A DNA stretch of 64,000 nt from NCBI RefSeq assembly GCF_029760955.1, contig NZ_CP121682.1, positions 558,001 through 622,000 of the forward strand, in the 5' to 3' direction. A program made the translations under genes and the position numbers. Positions within the stretch are counted from its first letter, which is position 1; every line of letters starts with the position of its first letter. This document shows, piece after piece, positions 49,259 through 58,422 of the stretch. Source of the DNA: Streptomyces cathayae. Lineage in GTDB: Bacteria > Actinomycetota > Actinomycetes > Streptomycetales > Streptomycetaceae. The notes under the pieces are model-generated. The model searched no databases. It saw nothing but the letters and a program-made list of their open reading frames with translations, and was not told where the DNA came from.

Positions 49259-49819
49259 ATGACAGCGCCTGAGGTGTCACCTACTCCCGTGATCGCACAA
49301 CTCAGCCGGCCCCATGACGCCACCGCAGCCGTCCGACGGGTCCTCACCGCGTGCTGGACGGCAGTCGTCAACGCCGGAGGGGCCGTCGTCCCCATGGACT
49401 GCCCGCTCCCGCCGGTGACCGAGGCGGCGCTCCGCCCGGCGGTCGGGAGAATCACCCGTGGACTGTCCCCTGAGCACAGCAGGCTCCTCCTGGCGACCAT
49501 GGACGGCGCGCTCGCGGGCTGGCTGCTGCTTCGCCGCGAGCCGCATCCTCTCGTGGCGCACTGCGGCGTGGTGAACCACGTCCAGACACATGTGCACTTC
49601 CGTGGCATGGGTGTCGGAATCGCACTGATGCGGCACGCCCAGCGCGTGGGGCGTGCCGAGGTGGGGCTGGAACGGCTGCAGCTCGGCGTACGGTCCGGTT
49701 CGGGGCTGGAAGAGTTCTACCGCAAGGCGGGCTGGACGGAGGTCGGCAGGTGGCCGGGCGCGCTGCGGGTGGCGCCCGGTGACGGCCGGGACGAGATCCT
49801 GATGAGTCTGGCTCTGTGA
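49259..49819 (+). CDS. GNAT family N-acetyltransferase
   Basis: 186 residues. The acetyl-CoA-binding block is NHVQTHVHFRGMGVGIALMRHAQ (R-x2-G-x-G/A type), followed by LERLQLGVRSGSGLEEFYRKAGWTEVG, the typical beta5-alpha4 region. ATG 49259 begins 52 bp after the permease scar. The substrate is unknown; a link to the zinc genes is not shown. Confidence 0.85.
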   Translation: MTAPEVSPTPVIAQLSRPHDATAAVRRVLTACWTAVVNAGGAVVPMDCPLPPVTEAALRPAVGRITRGLSPEHSRLLLATMDGALAGWLLLRREPHPLVAHCGVVNHVQTHVHFRGMGVGIALMRHAQRVGRAEVGLERLQLGVRSGSGLEEFYRKAGWTEVGRWPGALRVAPGDGRDEILMSLAL

Positions 49820-49878
49820 AATGCCTTGGCCTACCCGTTCCCCGCAACGGTCCCAAGCGGCTTTCCCGGCTGCCGTCC

Positions 49879-50679
49879 TCAGGTCCTGAGGGGAGCGGGG
49901 AGTCCGCGCGTGTCGCCCATGATCGCCACCAGGACGGTGCTGTCGCCGAACTGCCAGACCGGCGCGACATGGGCGAAGCCCGCCCGGCGCAGCAACTCGG
50001 CGTGGCGGTGCACCGTCACCCGCTCGTCGCCCCCGCTCCCGGCGCGGACGGCCTGGCGCCGTCCGCGTTCGTCGAACAGGTCCGCCAGTTCGGGGTCCCG
50101 GGCCGCGGCGTCCCACCAGGACCGCCAGTCCTCCTGTGCGCGGCCGCCCGTACGCTCGGACCTGCGACGGCCCACATGGGCGGTGAGGTCCGCGCACTGT
50201 GCCGCGCCCGGCGGGAAGTGGTCTCCGTTGACGAGGACGCCGCCGGGGCGGAGCAGGGACGCGAGGGAGCGGTACGTGCGCAGCAGCGTCTGCTCGGGCA
50301 GGTAGTGCAGCGCGGTCGTCGAGAGGGCGGCGTCCAGGGGACGTCGCAGTCCGAGGGCCCGGGTCCAGCCCTCCTCGCCGATGACGGTGTCGACGTAGCG
50401 GGCGGCGTCGGCATGGTGGGTGCGCCCCAGCTCCAGCAGCAGGGGGTCCATGTCGGCGGCGATGATCTCCGCGCGCGGGAAGCGGGCGGCGAGCCTGGCG
50501 GCCAGGGAGCCGGGACCGCATCCCAGGTCGAGCAGGAGAGGGTGGGCACGGCCGGCGATGGTGTGCTCGACGACGTCCGCGATCACGGTGAACCGCTCCT
50601 CGCGGTCCACCGCGTACCGTTCCTGCTGCCCTTCCCAGCGCTCCACCCAGGCCCTGGCCGTCCCCATGCTCACGCCCAT
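49879..50679 (-). CDS. Class I SAM-dependent methyltransferase
   Basis: 266 residues from ATG 50679. Motif I is LLLDLGCGPGSLAARLAARFP, followed by IIAADMDPLLLELGR, then LDAALSTTALHYLPEQTL and LLRPGGVLVNGDHF. It resembles trans-aconitate or biotin-type small-molecule methyltransferases. ATG 50679 has GAGG eight or more bases upstream; GTG 50721 has no ribosome site. A Zur-like box lies 60-70 bp upstream, and the PLP trio ends just beyond, so it may be a separately controlled last gene of the metallophore-like locus. Confidence 0.82.
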   Translation of the reverse strand: MGVSMGTARAWVERWEGQQERYAVDREERFTVIADVVEHTIAGRAHPLLLDLGCGPGSLAARLAARFPRAEIIAADMDPLLLELGRTHHADAARYVDTVIGEEGWTRALGLRRPLDAALSTTALHYLPEQTLLRTYRSLASLLRPGGVLVNGDHFPPGAAQCADLTAHVGRRRSERTGGRAQEDWRSWWDAAARDPELADLFDERGRRQAVRAGSGGDERVTVHRHAELLRRAGFAHVAPVWQFGDSTVLVAIMGDTRGLPAPLRT

Positions 50680-50736
50680 CGCTCGCGCCACCTCATCCGT
50701 CTCTCGTCCATCCGTGGGCACGGACGAATCTACAGG

Positions 50737-50751
50737 TGGAAACGGTTATCA
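50737..50751. promoter_or_regulatory. Zur-like site upstream of the methyltransferase
   Basis: TGGAAACGGTTATCA matches the Zur consensus at 11 of 15 positions (TGxAAA at the left, TTxTCA at the right). It lies in the 38-bp gap between the end of the desulfurase-like gene and GTG 50721, 58 bp before ATG 50679. Confidence 0.5.
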
Positions 50752-50759
50752 GTTGCCGT

Positions 50760-51983
50760 TCACGTCAACGACGCGAGGACAGTCAGCAGGCGGTCGATCT
50801 CCTCTGCCGTGTTGTAGGCATGCAGGCTCACCCGTACGGATCCGTCCCGCTCGTCGGTGCCGGCCTGGCAGAGGCTGTCGGCGCGCACCATGAAACCGTG
50901 GCTGAAGAGGATGAACCCGAGGTCGTCGGACGGGATGTCACGGTGGCGGAAGGTGACGATGCCGTGGCGGCGCTGGGCCGCGGGCAGTGGGGAGTGGGCG
51001 GCCAGGCTCGCCGGGCAGCCGAGGACCTCGTACGGGCCGAGTTGTCCGAGCCGGTCCGTCAGCCGGGTGGTGAGCGTGGTCGTCCAGCGCGCGATCCGCT
51101 CGACTCCGGCCGCGTCGAGCCAGTCGAGTGCGGCCCGCAGCGACACGATGCCCACCGTGTTGGGCGTGCCCTGCCAGCCGCCCGGACGGAACACGGGCCC
51201 CCGCGCGTTGCGCGCCCAGACCGCGCCTGATCCGGGCAGGGCCATCGCCTTGTGCCCGGAGAAGACCACGAAGTCCACGTCCAGCGACGGATCGTCGAGG
51301 TGCACGGGCAGGTGACCGACGCTCTGCGCCGCGTCCAGGCAGATCGGTACGTCCGGGCCTACCGCCTCGCGGATGCGGTGCACGTTCATGTCGCCGCCGT
51401 AGACGTGGTGGACGTGGGTGGCGGCCACGAAGCGGGTCCGCGGGCCGATGGCCTCGGCCAGGGCCCGGTGGTCGTAGTCGCCGGAGACCGCCTGGTACGG
51501 CAGCGCCCGTACGCGGACCTCGACACCACGCTCGGCCAGCAGCCGGCGGGCCTCGAGCCAGGGGTCGAGATTGGCCCGGTGGTCGGCGTACGGCACGAGG
51601 ATCTCGTCCCCGTCCCCGAGGTACGGCACGAGCCAGTCACGGGCGACGGTACGCAAACCCTCGGTGGTGCCGCTGGTGAAGTGGACGCCACAGCGGCCCG
51701 GTTCGGGGTCGTGGAGGAACTCCTTGACCCGCTCCCGAGTCGACTCCACCAGTTCCGTGGTCCGGTTGGCCCAGGGGTAGGTGCCGCGGCCCGCGTTGGC
51801 GTTCGACGTCGTGAGGTACGTCTGGACGGCCTCCAGTACGGCACGTGGCTTCTGTGACGTGGCCGCGCTGTCGAGGTATGCCAGCTCCGGATGCGCGGTG
51901 ACGATGGGGAACTGTTCCCTCACCTCCTTCTGCCAGAGCGGGTTTTCGGGCTCCCCGGCGGGAAGCGGGCGCGCCGGGCTCAT
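50760..51983 (-). CDS. Class V aminotransferase-fold cysteine desulfurase-like protein (SufS/Csd-type)
   Basis: 407 residues. The fold-type-I class V blocks are YLDSAATSQKPRAVLEAV, HFTSGTTEGLRTVARDW, CLDAAQSVGHLPV and the PLP Lys in FSGHKAMALPGSG. SufS has a catalytic Cys near the C-terminus; here SLCQAGTDE may supply it. It could mobilise sulfur, or use another substrate such as an amino acid for elimination. It starts in an ATGA overlap with the cysteine synthase-rhodanese gene and is the last of three tightly coupled PLP enzymes. Confidence 0.85.
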   Translation of the reverse strand: MSPARPLPAGEPENPLWQKEVREQFPIVTAHPELAYLDSAATSQKPRAVLEAVQTYLTTSNANAGRGTYPWANRTTELVESTRERVKEFLHDPEPGRCGVHFTSGTTEGLRTVARDWLVPYLGDGDEILVPYADHRANLDPWLEARRLLAERGVEVRVRALPYQAVSGDYDHRALAEAIGPRTRFVAATHVHHVYGGDMNVHRIREAVGPDVPICLDAAQSVGHLPVHLDDPSLDVDFVVFSGHKAMALPGSGAVWARNARGPVFRPGGWQGTPNTVGIVSLRAALDWLDAAGVERIARWTTTLTTRLTDRLGQLGPYEVLGCPASLAAHSPLPAAQRRHGIVTFRHRDIPSDDLGFILFSHGFMVRADSLCQAGTDERDGSVRVSLHAYNTAEEIDRLLTVLASLT

Positions 51984-53317
51984 TCGCGTACCAGCGGTGC
52001 GCCCGCGTCCCGCCAGGCGACGATCCCGCCGGCCAGACTGCGGACGTCCGGGTGGCCCATCCGGGACAGCACGGCAGCGTAGCGCAGTGACTTCTCGCCG
52101 ACGGGACAGGCCAACAGCACGGGTGTGCGCTTGCTGAAGGGGAGCCCGCCGCGGAGCAGATCCTCGAACACCTCGTCGACGATGTTGACCGAGCCCTCGA
52201 TGTGCAGGGCGGCGTAGGCGTGCGGGCTGCGCAGGTCGACGACGAGGGGCCGGGGATCACCCTCGGCGGACCAGCGCCGGGCGTCGTCCACGTCGATGAC
52301 GCGGGCCTCCGCACGGGCCTCGGCGTTGGTGACGGCCGACGCGGAGTGCCCGCGGCCGGTCCGGCCCAGGAGCTGGGGGCGTCGCTGACGCACGTAGCTG
52401 AGATAGCTCTCGGCCCGGTCGCACACGATGAACACCGCCGTCCGGCGCTGCCCCGTCCCGTCCAGCTCGGCGTCGGCGTACCGCAGCTGCCGCACCGCCC
52501 CCTGGTAGGCGGCGCCGCCGGTCGGTCCGCTCAGCATTCCGCAGCGGCGGATCAGGGTGATCATCCCGTCGATGGCCTCGTCCGAGGTCACCGACTCGAT
52601 GGTGTCGTACGTCGCCGGGTCGAACAGGCCGACCTGGTGGACCTCGTCGATGGTGCGGATGCCGGGTATGAAGTCCGACTTGTGGGCCACCAGGCCGAGG
52701 ACCCTCACACGCGGGTCGTGCTCGCGCAGGACCCTGGCGACACCGGTCGACGAACCCGCCGTGCCCACGCAGGCGACGAACCAGTCCGGCACCCGGCCGT
52801 CCAGGTCCTTCACTATCTCGGGACCGGTACCCTCCGCGTGCGCCTCGACGTTGCGCGGGTTGAAGTACTGGTCGGTGTGCAGGTAGGTGCTCCCCGGATC
52901 GGAGAGGGCCCGGTGGAAGTGCGTCAGCGGGTCGTCCGTGTCGGTCGGGTCGAGGCACTCGCTGCGCCCGGGAAGTTCCTCGATCTCGGCGCCGAGGAGC
53001 AGGAGGAGCTCCTTGATCTCGGGTACCCGCATCCGGTTGGTGACGCTCTTGAACCTCGCTCCGTGCATACCGGCCAGCAGGGCCAGGGCCTTGGCCGTGT
53101 TGCCGCTGGAGAGCTCCACGACCGTTCCGTCGCCGTCGGCCGCGGCCTCCAGATGGGGCCGGGCCATGTGCCAGGCGGGCCGGTCCTTGACGGACCCGAA
53201 CGGATTGAGCATCTCCAGCTTGGCGTAGAGGTCGATGTTGCGCAGACCGTGTACGGCGGGATCGATGCGCACCAGAGGCGTGTTGCCTATGGCCTCGGTG
53301 ATGCTGTCGTACCTCAT
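51980..53317 (-). CDS. Cysteine synthase-family PLP enzyme fused to a rhodanese domain
   Basis: 445 residues. Residues 1 to about 330 are a fold-type-II beta-replacing enzyme: GNTPLVRIDPAVHG, PLP Lys in NPFGSVKDRPAW, ELSSGNTAKALALLAG and VGTAGSSTGVARVL. The changes TSGNTG to SSGNTA and GTGGT to GTAGS suggest a substrate other than O-acetylserine; the SbnA group (aminocarboxyethyl-glutamate synthase) is a possible relative. Residues about 355-445 are a rhodanese domain (PLVVDLRSPHAYAALHIEGS; active-site Cys in LLACPVGEKS). It overlaps both neighbours by ATGA, so sulfur or amine chemistry is shared among the three. Confidence 0.85.
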   Translation of the reverse strand: MRYDSITEAIGNTPLVRIDPAVHGLRNIDLYAKLEMLNPFGSVKDRPAWHMARPHLEAAADGDGTVVELSSGNTAKALALLAGMHGARFKSVTNRMRVPEIKELLLLLGAEIEELPGRSECLDPTDTDDPLTHFHRALSDPGSTYLHTDQYFNPRNVEAHAEGTGPEIVKDLDGRVPDWFVACVGTAGSSTGVARVLREHDPRVRVLGLVAHKSDFIPGIRTIDEVHQVGLFDPATYDTIESVTSDEAIDGMITLIRRCGMLSGPTGGAAYQGAVRQLRYADAELDGTGQRRTAVFIVCDRAESYLSYVRQRRPQLLGRTGRGHSASAVTNAEARAEARVIDVDDARRWSAEGDPRPLVVDLRSPHAYAALHIEGSVNIVDEVFEDLLRGGLPFSKRTPVLLACPVGEKSLRYAAVLSRMGHPDVRSLAGGIVAWRDAGAPLVRE

Positions 53318-54810
53318 CCGATTGCTCCCCCCAAGGGTGTGATCGGCCAGTAGTCCTCGTCCGGGCACCAGCGCCAGGAATCGTCCCGCCGCTCCACCGC
53401 CACCGTCCGCGCGACGGGCTGGCGCTGCGCGTGATGGGCGTGGAAGTCCATGGCGTATCCGGCGGTGTTGGCGAAGGCCAGCAGATCCCCCGCCCGCGGC
53501 AGCCGGGGCAGGAAGACCAGGCGGCGGGTGAGGAGATCACCTTCCAGGCACAGATTGCCGGTGAGGTAGACGCCGACCGGCTCCCCGTCGCCCGACGCCG
53601 CTTCGCCACGCGGCAGCAGGACGGGGTCCACCAGGACCCCGTGTTCCTCCAGGCTCATGTCACCCGCGTTCATGGCGAGACGCACCAGGTACTGCCCGGC
53701 GTCCATGTCCGCGGGCCGTACGTCCAGCACCCGGGCGAGCGACAGCCCGCACTGGTCGACCAGGGAGCGACCGGGTTCGATGTACAGGTCGTGGAGGTGC
53801 TCCAGCAGGAGGGTGGCGGGCGGGCGGCCCAGCACCGGCGCAGGCAGGGAGAGAAGCTCGTCGAGGTAGCCGGGTCCGGCGGTGGGGCGGTAAGCGGGGT
53901 ACAGCGCGGCGGCACCGCGCACCGTGCCGCCCTCGTTGCGCAGCCCGTATCCGTGACCGCGCCAGGTCAACGGCGGACGGACGCCGAGCACCGCCTCGGT
54001 CAGCGCGGTGGTCCACCGCTCCCATTCCTCCGCCTCGGCGACGTAGCCGACACCGAATCCGCCCCCGATGTCGAGGGCGCGCGGCGCGAGTCCCCGCGCC
54101 CGGCATTCGTCCATGAACAGCACGCACTGCTCCAGCGCCCGCGCCTTCTCCTCCACACCGGTGGTGTCCATGTGGTAGGCGGCGCCAACGAACTCCACCG
54201 CGTCCGCGTTGCGTTCGAGCGCCGACAGCAGCGCCTCCGAATCCCGCACCGGGGTGCCGAAGCGGCTGCGCCGGGAGAGCAGCCGGGTGCCCGCTCCCCC
54301 GTGGCCGGTGGCGTGCTCGAACCCCGACAGGCGTACCAGCACGGCGACTCGGCCGAGCCCGTGCGCGCGCACCAGGCCGGAGAGACGTTCCAGTTCCCCG
54401 GGCGAGTCCAGGTTGACCGTGGCTCCGACGCGCGCGGCCAGCCAGAGGAACGCGGCGTCCTTGGGTCCGGTGGCCATGATGCGGTCGCCGGTGAACCCAC
54501 AACCCAGTGCGTGCCTCAGCTCCTCCGTGGAGGCGACGTCGACGCCGACGGTGGCCGGGTCCTCCGCCGCCAGTCTCCGCAGCAGGGCGCTGGACCGGTT
54601 CGCCTTGTGCGCGAAGTACGCCCGCCCGGTGAGATGGTGGCGGCGGTAGACGGCACGGAAGCGGGCGGCGTTCTCGGCCACGGCCTCGGGGAGCAGCACG
54701 TTGAGCGGCGACCCCAGCGCGTCGACGAGCGAGTGCAGGAAGGGCCGGTCCGTCAGCAGTGAGGCGAGCGGCGGATCCACCCTCGGCCTCAGATACAAGG
54801 GCACATCCAT
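53314..54810 (-). CDS. Fold-type-III PLP-dependent decarboxylase-like enzyme
   Basis: 498 residues. The alanine-racemase-like barrel carries the PLP Lys in GRAYFAHKANRSSALLR and the phosphate loop in ALDIGGGFGVGY. The C-terminal sheet domain has the second-substrate region EPGRSLVDQCG, and GNLCLEGDLLTRR supplies the Cys found in diaminopimelate/ornithine decarboxylases. SbnH of staphyloferrin B is a functional precedent in metallophores. GGAGGGG precedes ATG 54810. It begins 118 bp after the exporter genes, so it could have its own promoter. Confidence 0.87.
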   Translation of the reverse strand: MDVPLYLRPRVDPPLASLLTDRPFLHSLVDALGSPLNVLLPEAVAENAARFRAVYRRHHLTGRAYFAHKANRSSALLRRLAAEDPATVGVDVASTEELRHALGCGFTGDRIMATGPKDAAFLWLAARVGATVNLDSPGELERLSGLVRAHGLGRVAVLVRLSGFEHATGHGGAGTRLLSRRSRFGTPVRDSEALLSALERNADAVEFVGAAYHMDTTGVEEKARALEQCVLFMDECRARGLAPRALDIGGGFGVGYVAEAEEWERWTTALTEAVLGVRPPLTWRGHGYGLRNEGGTVRGAAALYPAYRPTAGPGYLDELLSLPAPVLGRPPATLLLEHLHDLYIEPGRSLVDQCGLSLARVLDVRPADMDAGQYLVRLAMNAGDMSLEEHGVLVDPVLLPRGEAASGDGEPVGVYLTGNLCLEGDLLTRRLVFLPRLPRAGDLLAFANTAGYAMDFHAHHAQRQPVARTVAVERRDDSWRWCPDEDYWPITPLGGAIG

Positions 54811-54928
54811 GTGAGACCCCTCCCGGTACCGGCCGACCGCCGACGCGACGATCGTTCGGGAGTAGTCGTTTCCAGGTACACCCGCCCCTAAGCGTCACTG
54901 GTCCGGCTCCCGGGGCGAAGTCCCGTGC

Positions 54929-56686
54929 TCAGGAGGGGGTGGTGCTGAGGATGCGGTTGAGCGCGCTGCCGGGGCGGCTTGTGAGTTCCTCCCAGGTTCC
55001 CTCTTCCGTGATGAGGCCGCCCTCCAGGACTGCGATGCGGTCGGCGCGGCGGATGGTGGCCGGGCGGTGGGCGATGAAGATCGTCGTGCGGCTCTCCTCC
55101 TGCAGCACGGTGGCGAGTTCGGCGTCGCCGGTGTTGTCCAGGTGGGCGGTGGACTCGTCGAGCACGAGGACGCGCGGTCCGGCCAGCAGCGCGCGGGCCA
55201 GGGCGATGCGGGCCCGCTGACCGCCGGACAGCGTGGCGCCCCGCTCACCGACGGGCGTGTCCAGGGGCGCGATCCGGTCGACGCCGCACAGCCGTGCCGC
55301 CTCGGCCAGCACCCGGTCGTCGGCCTCGGGCACGGCGAGCCGCAGGTTCTCGGCGAGGGTGCCGTGGAAGAGGGGGGTGTCCTGTCCCACCAGGACCACC
55401 GCCCGCCGCAGTTCCGCGTCGTCCACCTCCCTCACGTCCACGGGCTCGCCGTCGGCGGGCAGCAGCTGGACCTCACCGGCGGACGGGTCCCAGAAGCGGG
55501 CCAGCAGGTGGGCACAGGTGGACTTGCCGGCGCCGGAAGCGCCGACGAGGGCGAGTGTCCGGCCGGGGTGGACGGTGAGGTCCACGCCGTCCAGCACGGG
55601 CCCGCCGCCGTAGTCGAACCTCACTCGGTGCAGCCGGACGCCCAGTGGTCCGGGAGGCAGGGGACGTGGTGCGGTGGGCGGCGGGGCGAGGGCGGGGGCC
55701 TTGACGGCCGCGTCGACGCGAGCGGCGGCGGCGCGAAGGGCCACGGCCTGGCTCAGGGCGCGGGCCGACTCCGCGACCGGGCCGAGGACGGACAGGGCCA
55801 GCGCCATCGCGGCCGGGACCCACGCGCCGTGCAGCCGTCCGGAGGTCACGGAATGCGCCGCCGCGGCGACCACGCCGAGGACCGCGACCACGATGAGGAG
55901 GTCGCGGACGGCGGCGGCGACGGCCTCCCAGGTGGCCTCGGCACGCTGGGCGTCGCCCACCTGCCGCCCCCGCTCCGCCAGCTTGCGGCGGCGTCCGGCC
56001 AGAGCACCGAAGGCAAGCAGTTCGCGCAGCCCGTCGGCGGTCTCCACCGTGTCGGCCGACAACGCGGCCACGGCCGTGCGGGTGCGGCCGCCGCGTACCG
56101 TGCGTGCGCGGGCGTCGGCGAAGGGCGCCGCGGCAAGCAGGGCCGCGACCGGCAGCACGGCCACCGGCAGCCACGGCTCCACCAGGGCCAGAAGCACCGA
56201 TCCGCCGGTGAAGACCGTTCCCGCCGCGAGCAGCTGGGCGGTGGTGTGGGCGTAGAAGAACTCCAGCGCCTCCACGTCGGCCATGGCGGTGGCGGCGAGG
56301 TCGCCGCTGCGCCGGCCCGCGACCCGGGCGGGCGCGCTGCGGGCCAGTCCGTCGAAAACACGGACCCGCAGTGCGGCCAGCACCCGGTAGGCCAGGTCGT
56401 GCGAGAGGTCCATCTCCCGCCAGGTCGTCAGGGCCCGTACGAGAACGAGGGCGACGAGCGCGGAGACGGTGCCGGCCGCGGGTGCGCGCCCTTCGATGAC
56501 GGCGGTGCCCACGGTGTGCGCGGCCAGGGTCACCAGCGCGACGAGGGAGCCCTGTTCGAGGAGCGCGGCGGCACAGGTGCGGGCCGTCATGGCGCGGTGT
56601 GCCGCGAGGGCGGGCAGCAGGGCCCGCAGCGCGCCCCGCGCGGGGACGTCCGCCCCGGTGGCGGCGGGACCGGTGACGGTGCTCAT
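54929..56686 (-). CDS. ABC transporter half-exporter (permease-ATPase), second subunit
   Basis: 585 residues. An N-terminal exporter membrane domain with about six hydrophobic segments spans about 20-310. The ATPase domain has Walker A GASGAGKST, Q-loop VGQDTPLF, signature TLSGGQRARIALARALL, Walker B VLVLDEST and H-loop AHRPATI. It overlaps the other half-exporter by ATGA, so they form a heterodimer. Its place after ycaO and sagB suggests export of the modified peptide or its processed product. Confidence 0.9.
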   Translation of the reverse strand: MSTVTGPAATGADVPARGALRALLPALAAHRAMTARTCAAALLEQGSLVALVTLAAHTVGTAVIEGRAPAAGTVSALVALVLVRALTTWREMDLSHDLAYRVLAALRVRVFDGLARSAPARVAGRRSGDLAATAMADVEALEFFYAHTTAQLLAAGTVFTGGSVLLALVEPWLPVAVLPVAALLAAAPFADARARTVRGGRTRTAVAALSADTVETADGLRELLAFGALAGRRRKLAERGRQVGDAQRAEATWEAVAAAVRDLLIVVAVLGVVAAAAHSVTSGRLHGAWVPAAMALALSVLGPVAESARALSQAVALRAAAARVDAAVKAPALAPPPTAPRPLPPGPLGVRLHRVRFDYGGGPVLDGVDLTVHPGRTLALVGASGAGKSTCAHLLARFWDPSAGEVQLLPADGEPVDVREVDDAELRRAVVLVGQDTPLFHGTLAENLRLAVPEADDRVLAEAARLCGVDRIAPLDTPVGERGATLSGGQRARIALARALLAGPRVLVLDESTAHLDNTGDAELATVLQEESRTTIFIAHRPATIRRADRIAVLEGGLITEEGTWEELTSRPGSALNRILSTTPS

Positions 56687-58422
56687 GCGGCGAGTTCCCC
56701 TCGGTGGGCGCGGCCGGCCTCGACGAGCCGGGTGTAGACGCCGCCGGCCTCGACCAGGCCAGTGTGGTCGCCGACGGCGTCCACCTGTCCCGCGTCGAGG
56801 ACGACGATCTGGTCGGCGTGCCGCACGGCCGCGAGCCGGTGGGCGACCACCAGGACGGTCCGCCCGCCGACCGCCTTCAGCAGCTCCCGAACAATGTCCG
56901 CCTCGCGCCGCTCGTCGACCGCGCTGGTGGCCTCGTCGAGAACGAGGACCGGGGCGTCGGACAGCAGGGCCCGGGCGAGGGCGAGCCGCTGTCGCTGGCC
57001 GCCGGAGAGCGTGGCGCCCCGTTCGCCGAGGACTGTGGCGTAGCCGTCCGGGAGGGCGGCGATCTCGTCGTGGATCCCGGCAGCGCGCGCCGTCCGGGTG
57101 AGCTCGTCGTCAGTGGCGCTGGGCCGCGCAAGACGCAGGTTGTCGGCGATGGTGGCATGGAACAGGTACGTCTCCTGCGAGACCACGGCGATGCCCTGCC
57201 GCAGCGAGTCGAGCGCGCACTCGGTCGTGGGGCGCCCGTCGAGGGTGATCCGCCCTTCCTTCGGGTCGTGATGGCGCAGGAGCAGGGCCAGCAGGGTCGA
57301 CTTGCCCGCGCCGGACGGCCCGACGATCGCGGTGGTCCGTCCCGCTCGCGCGGTGAAGGAGACACCGTCCAGGGCGGGTGCGGGAGCACCGTCGTAGGTG
57401 AACCGGACTTTGTGAAAACGGAGTTCGGGCGGAGTGTGCCAGTGCGCGGGCGCCGTTGCGGTGTCGGGGACCGCCGGCTCGGCCGAGCGCAGGGCCGCCA
57501 GCCCGTCGGCGGCCGACACCCCCAGGTAGCCGGCGTGCCATTCCCGGGCGAGGTCGCGGACCGGGCGGAAACACTCGGAGGCCAGCAGCAGCACCAGATA
57601 GGTGCCGGCCGCGGTGGTGGATCCGGTGACGGCCGACCAGCACGCCAGGAGCGCTGCGGCGGCGGTGCCGCCCTGAATGGCGAGGTCGGTGATGCCGGTG
57701 TCGACCAGGGACACACGCAGTTTGGCGACGGTCGCGCGGTGCAGGGCCGCGGACCGCTCCTCCAGGCGTGCGCGGGTACGTCCGACGGCGCCCGCGGCGC
57801 GCAGGGCGGGCATGCCCTGGAGGGCCTCCAGGTAGTCGGCGCCCAGTCCTTCGTAGGTGTCCCAATGCTCCTTTCCGCGGGTGGCGAGGAGCCGGTCCCA
57901 GGCGCGCGGGCCCAGCAGGGCCAGGAGCAGGGCGGGGACGAGTCCGAGGAGGGCACGGGGTTCGACCACGGCGAGGACGGCGAGGACCAGGGGTGGTACC
58001 GCGAGGGTGACCAGGAGCTGGGGCAGGTAGCGGGAGACGTAGGCGTCGACCCCTTCCACCCCCTCGACCAGGGTGGTGCGGACGGCTCCCGCCCGCGCTG
58101 TGGTCAGGTATGCGGGCCCCAGCCGGCCCAGGTGGGCGAGGAGTTCGTCGCGCAGTGCCACCCTGACCCGGGCCCCGGCGCGGGTGGCGGTGCGCCGCTG
58201 CCACACGGCGAGACCGGCGCGGCCGGTGACGACGGCGAGCACCGCGGCCAGCAGCCACGGGAGTTGGCCGGTGTCACCGCGGGCCAGGCCGGCGAGCGCG
58301 AGGGCCAGCAGCACGGCCTGCGTCAGGTGGGTGAGGGTGACGGCTCCCTGCAAGAGGGCGGCCGCGAGCAGGGGACGCCGTGCGCGCCGTGCGGCGCGGC
58401 GCAGCTCGGGGTGGACGATCAT
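56683..58422 (-). CDS. ABC transporter half-exporter (permease-ATPase), first subunit
   Basis: 579 residues. The membrane domain has AAALLQGAVTLTHLTQAVLL, LPWLLAAVLAVVTGRAGLAV and further segments up to about 290. The ATPase has Walker A GPSGAGKST, Q-loop VSQETYLF, signature TLSGGQRQRLALARALL, Walker B VLVLDEAT and H-loop AHRLAAV. Both catalytic glutamate positions look intact. It overlaps sagB upstream and the second subunit downstream. CydDC/Irt-like heterodimers have similar sizes, so export of a peptide or import of a metallophore are both conceivable. Confidence 0.9.
   Translation of the reverse strand: MIVHPELRRAARRARRPLLAAALLQGAVTLTHLTQAVLLALALAGLARGDTGQLPWLLAAVLAVVTGRAGLAVWQRRTATRAGARVRVALRDELLAHLGRLGPAYLTTARAGAVRTTLVEGVEGVDAYVSRYLPQLLVTLAVPPLVLAVLAVVEPRALLGLVPALLLALLGPRAWDRLLATRGKEHWDTYEGLGADYLEALQGMPALRAAGAVGRTRARLEERSAALHRATVAKLRVSLVDTGITDLAIQGGTAAAALLACWSAVTGSTTAAGTYLVLLLASECFRPVRDLAREWHAGYLGVSAADGLAALRSAEPAVPDTATAPAHWHTPPELRFHKVRFTYDGAPAPALDGVSFTARAGRTTAIVGPSGAGKSTLLALLLRHHDPKEGRITLDGRPTTECALDSLRQGIAVVSQETYLFHATIADNLRLARPSATDDELTRTARAAGIHDEIAALPDGYATVLGERGATLSGGQRQRLALARALLSDAPVLVLDEATSAVDERREADIVRELLKAVGGRTVLVVAHRLAAVRHADQIVVLDAGQVDAVGDHTGLVEAGGVYTRLVEAGRAHRGELAA

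Noticed and set aside
54855..54875. Zur-like half site before the fold-III decarboxylase gene (TGGAAACGACTACTC on the minus strand)
   Set aside because: Only one arm fits; about 8 of 15 positions match, which is not enough to call.
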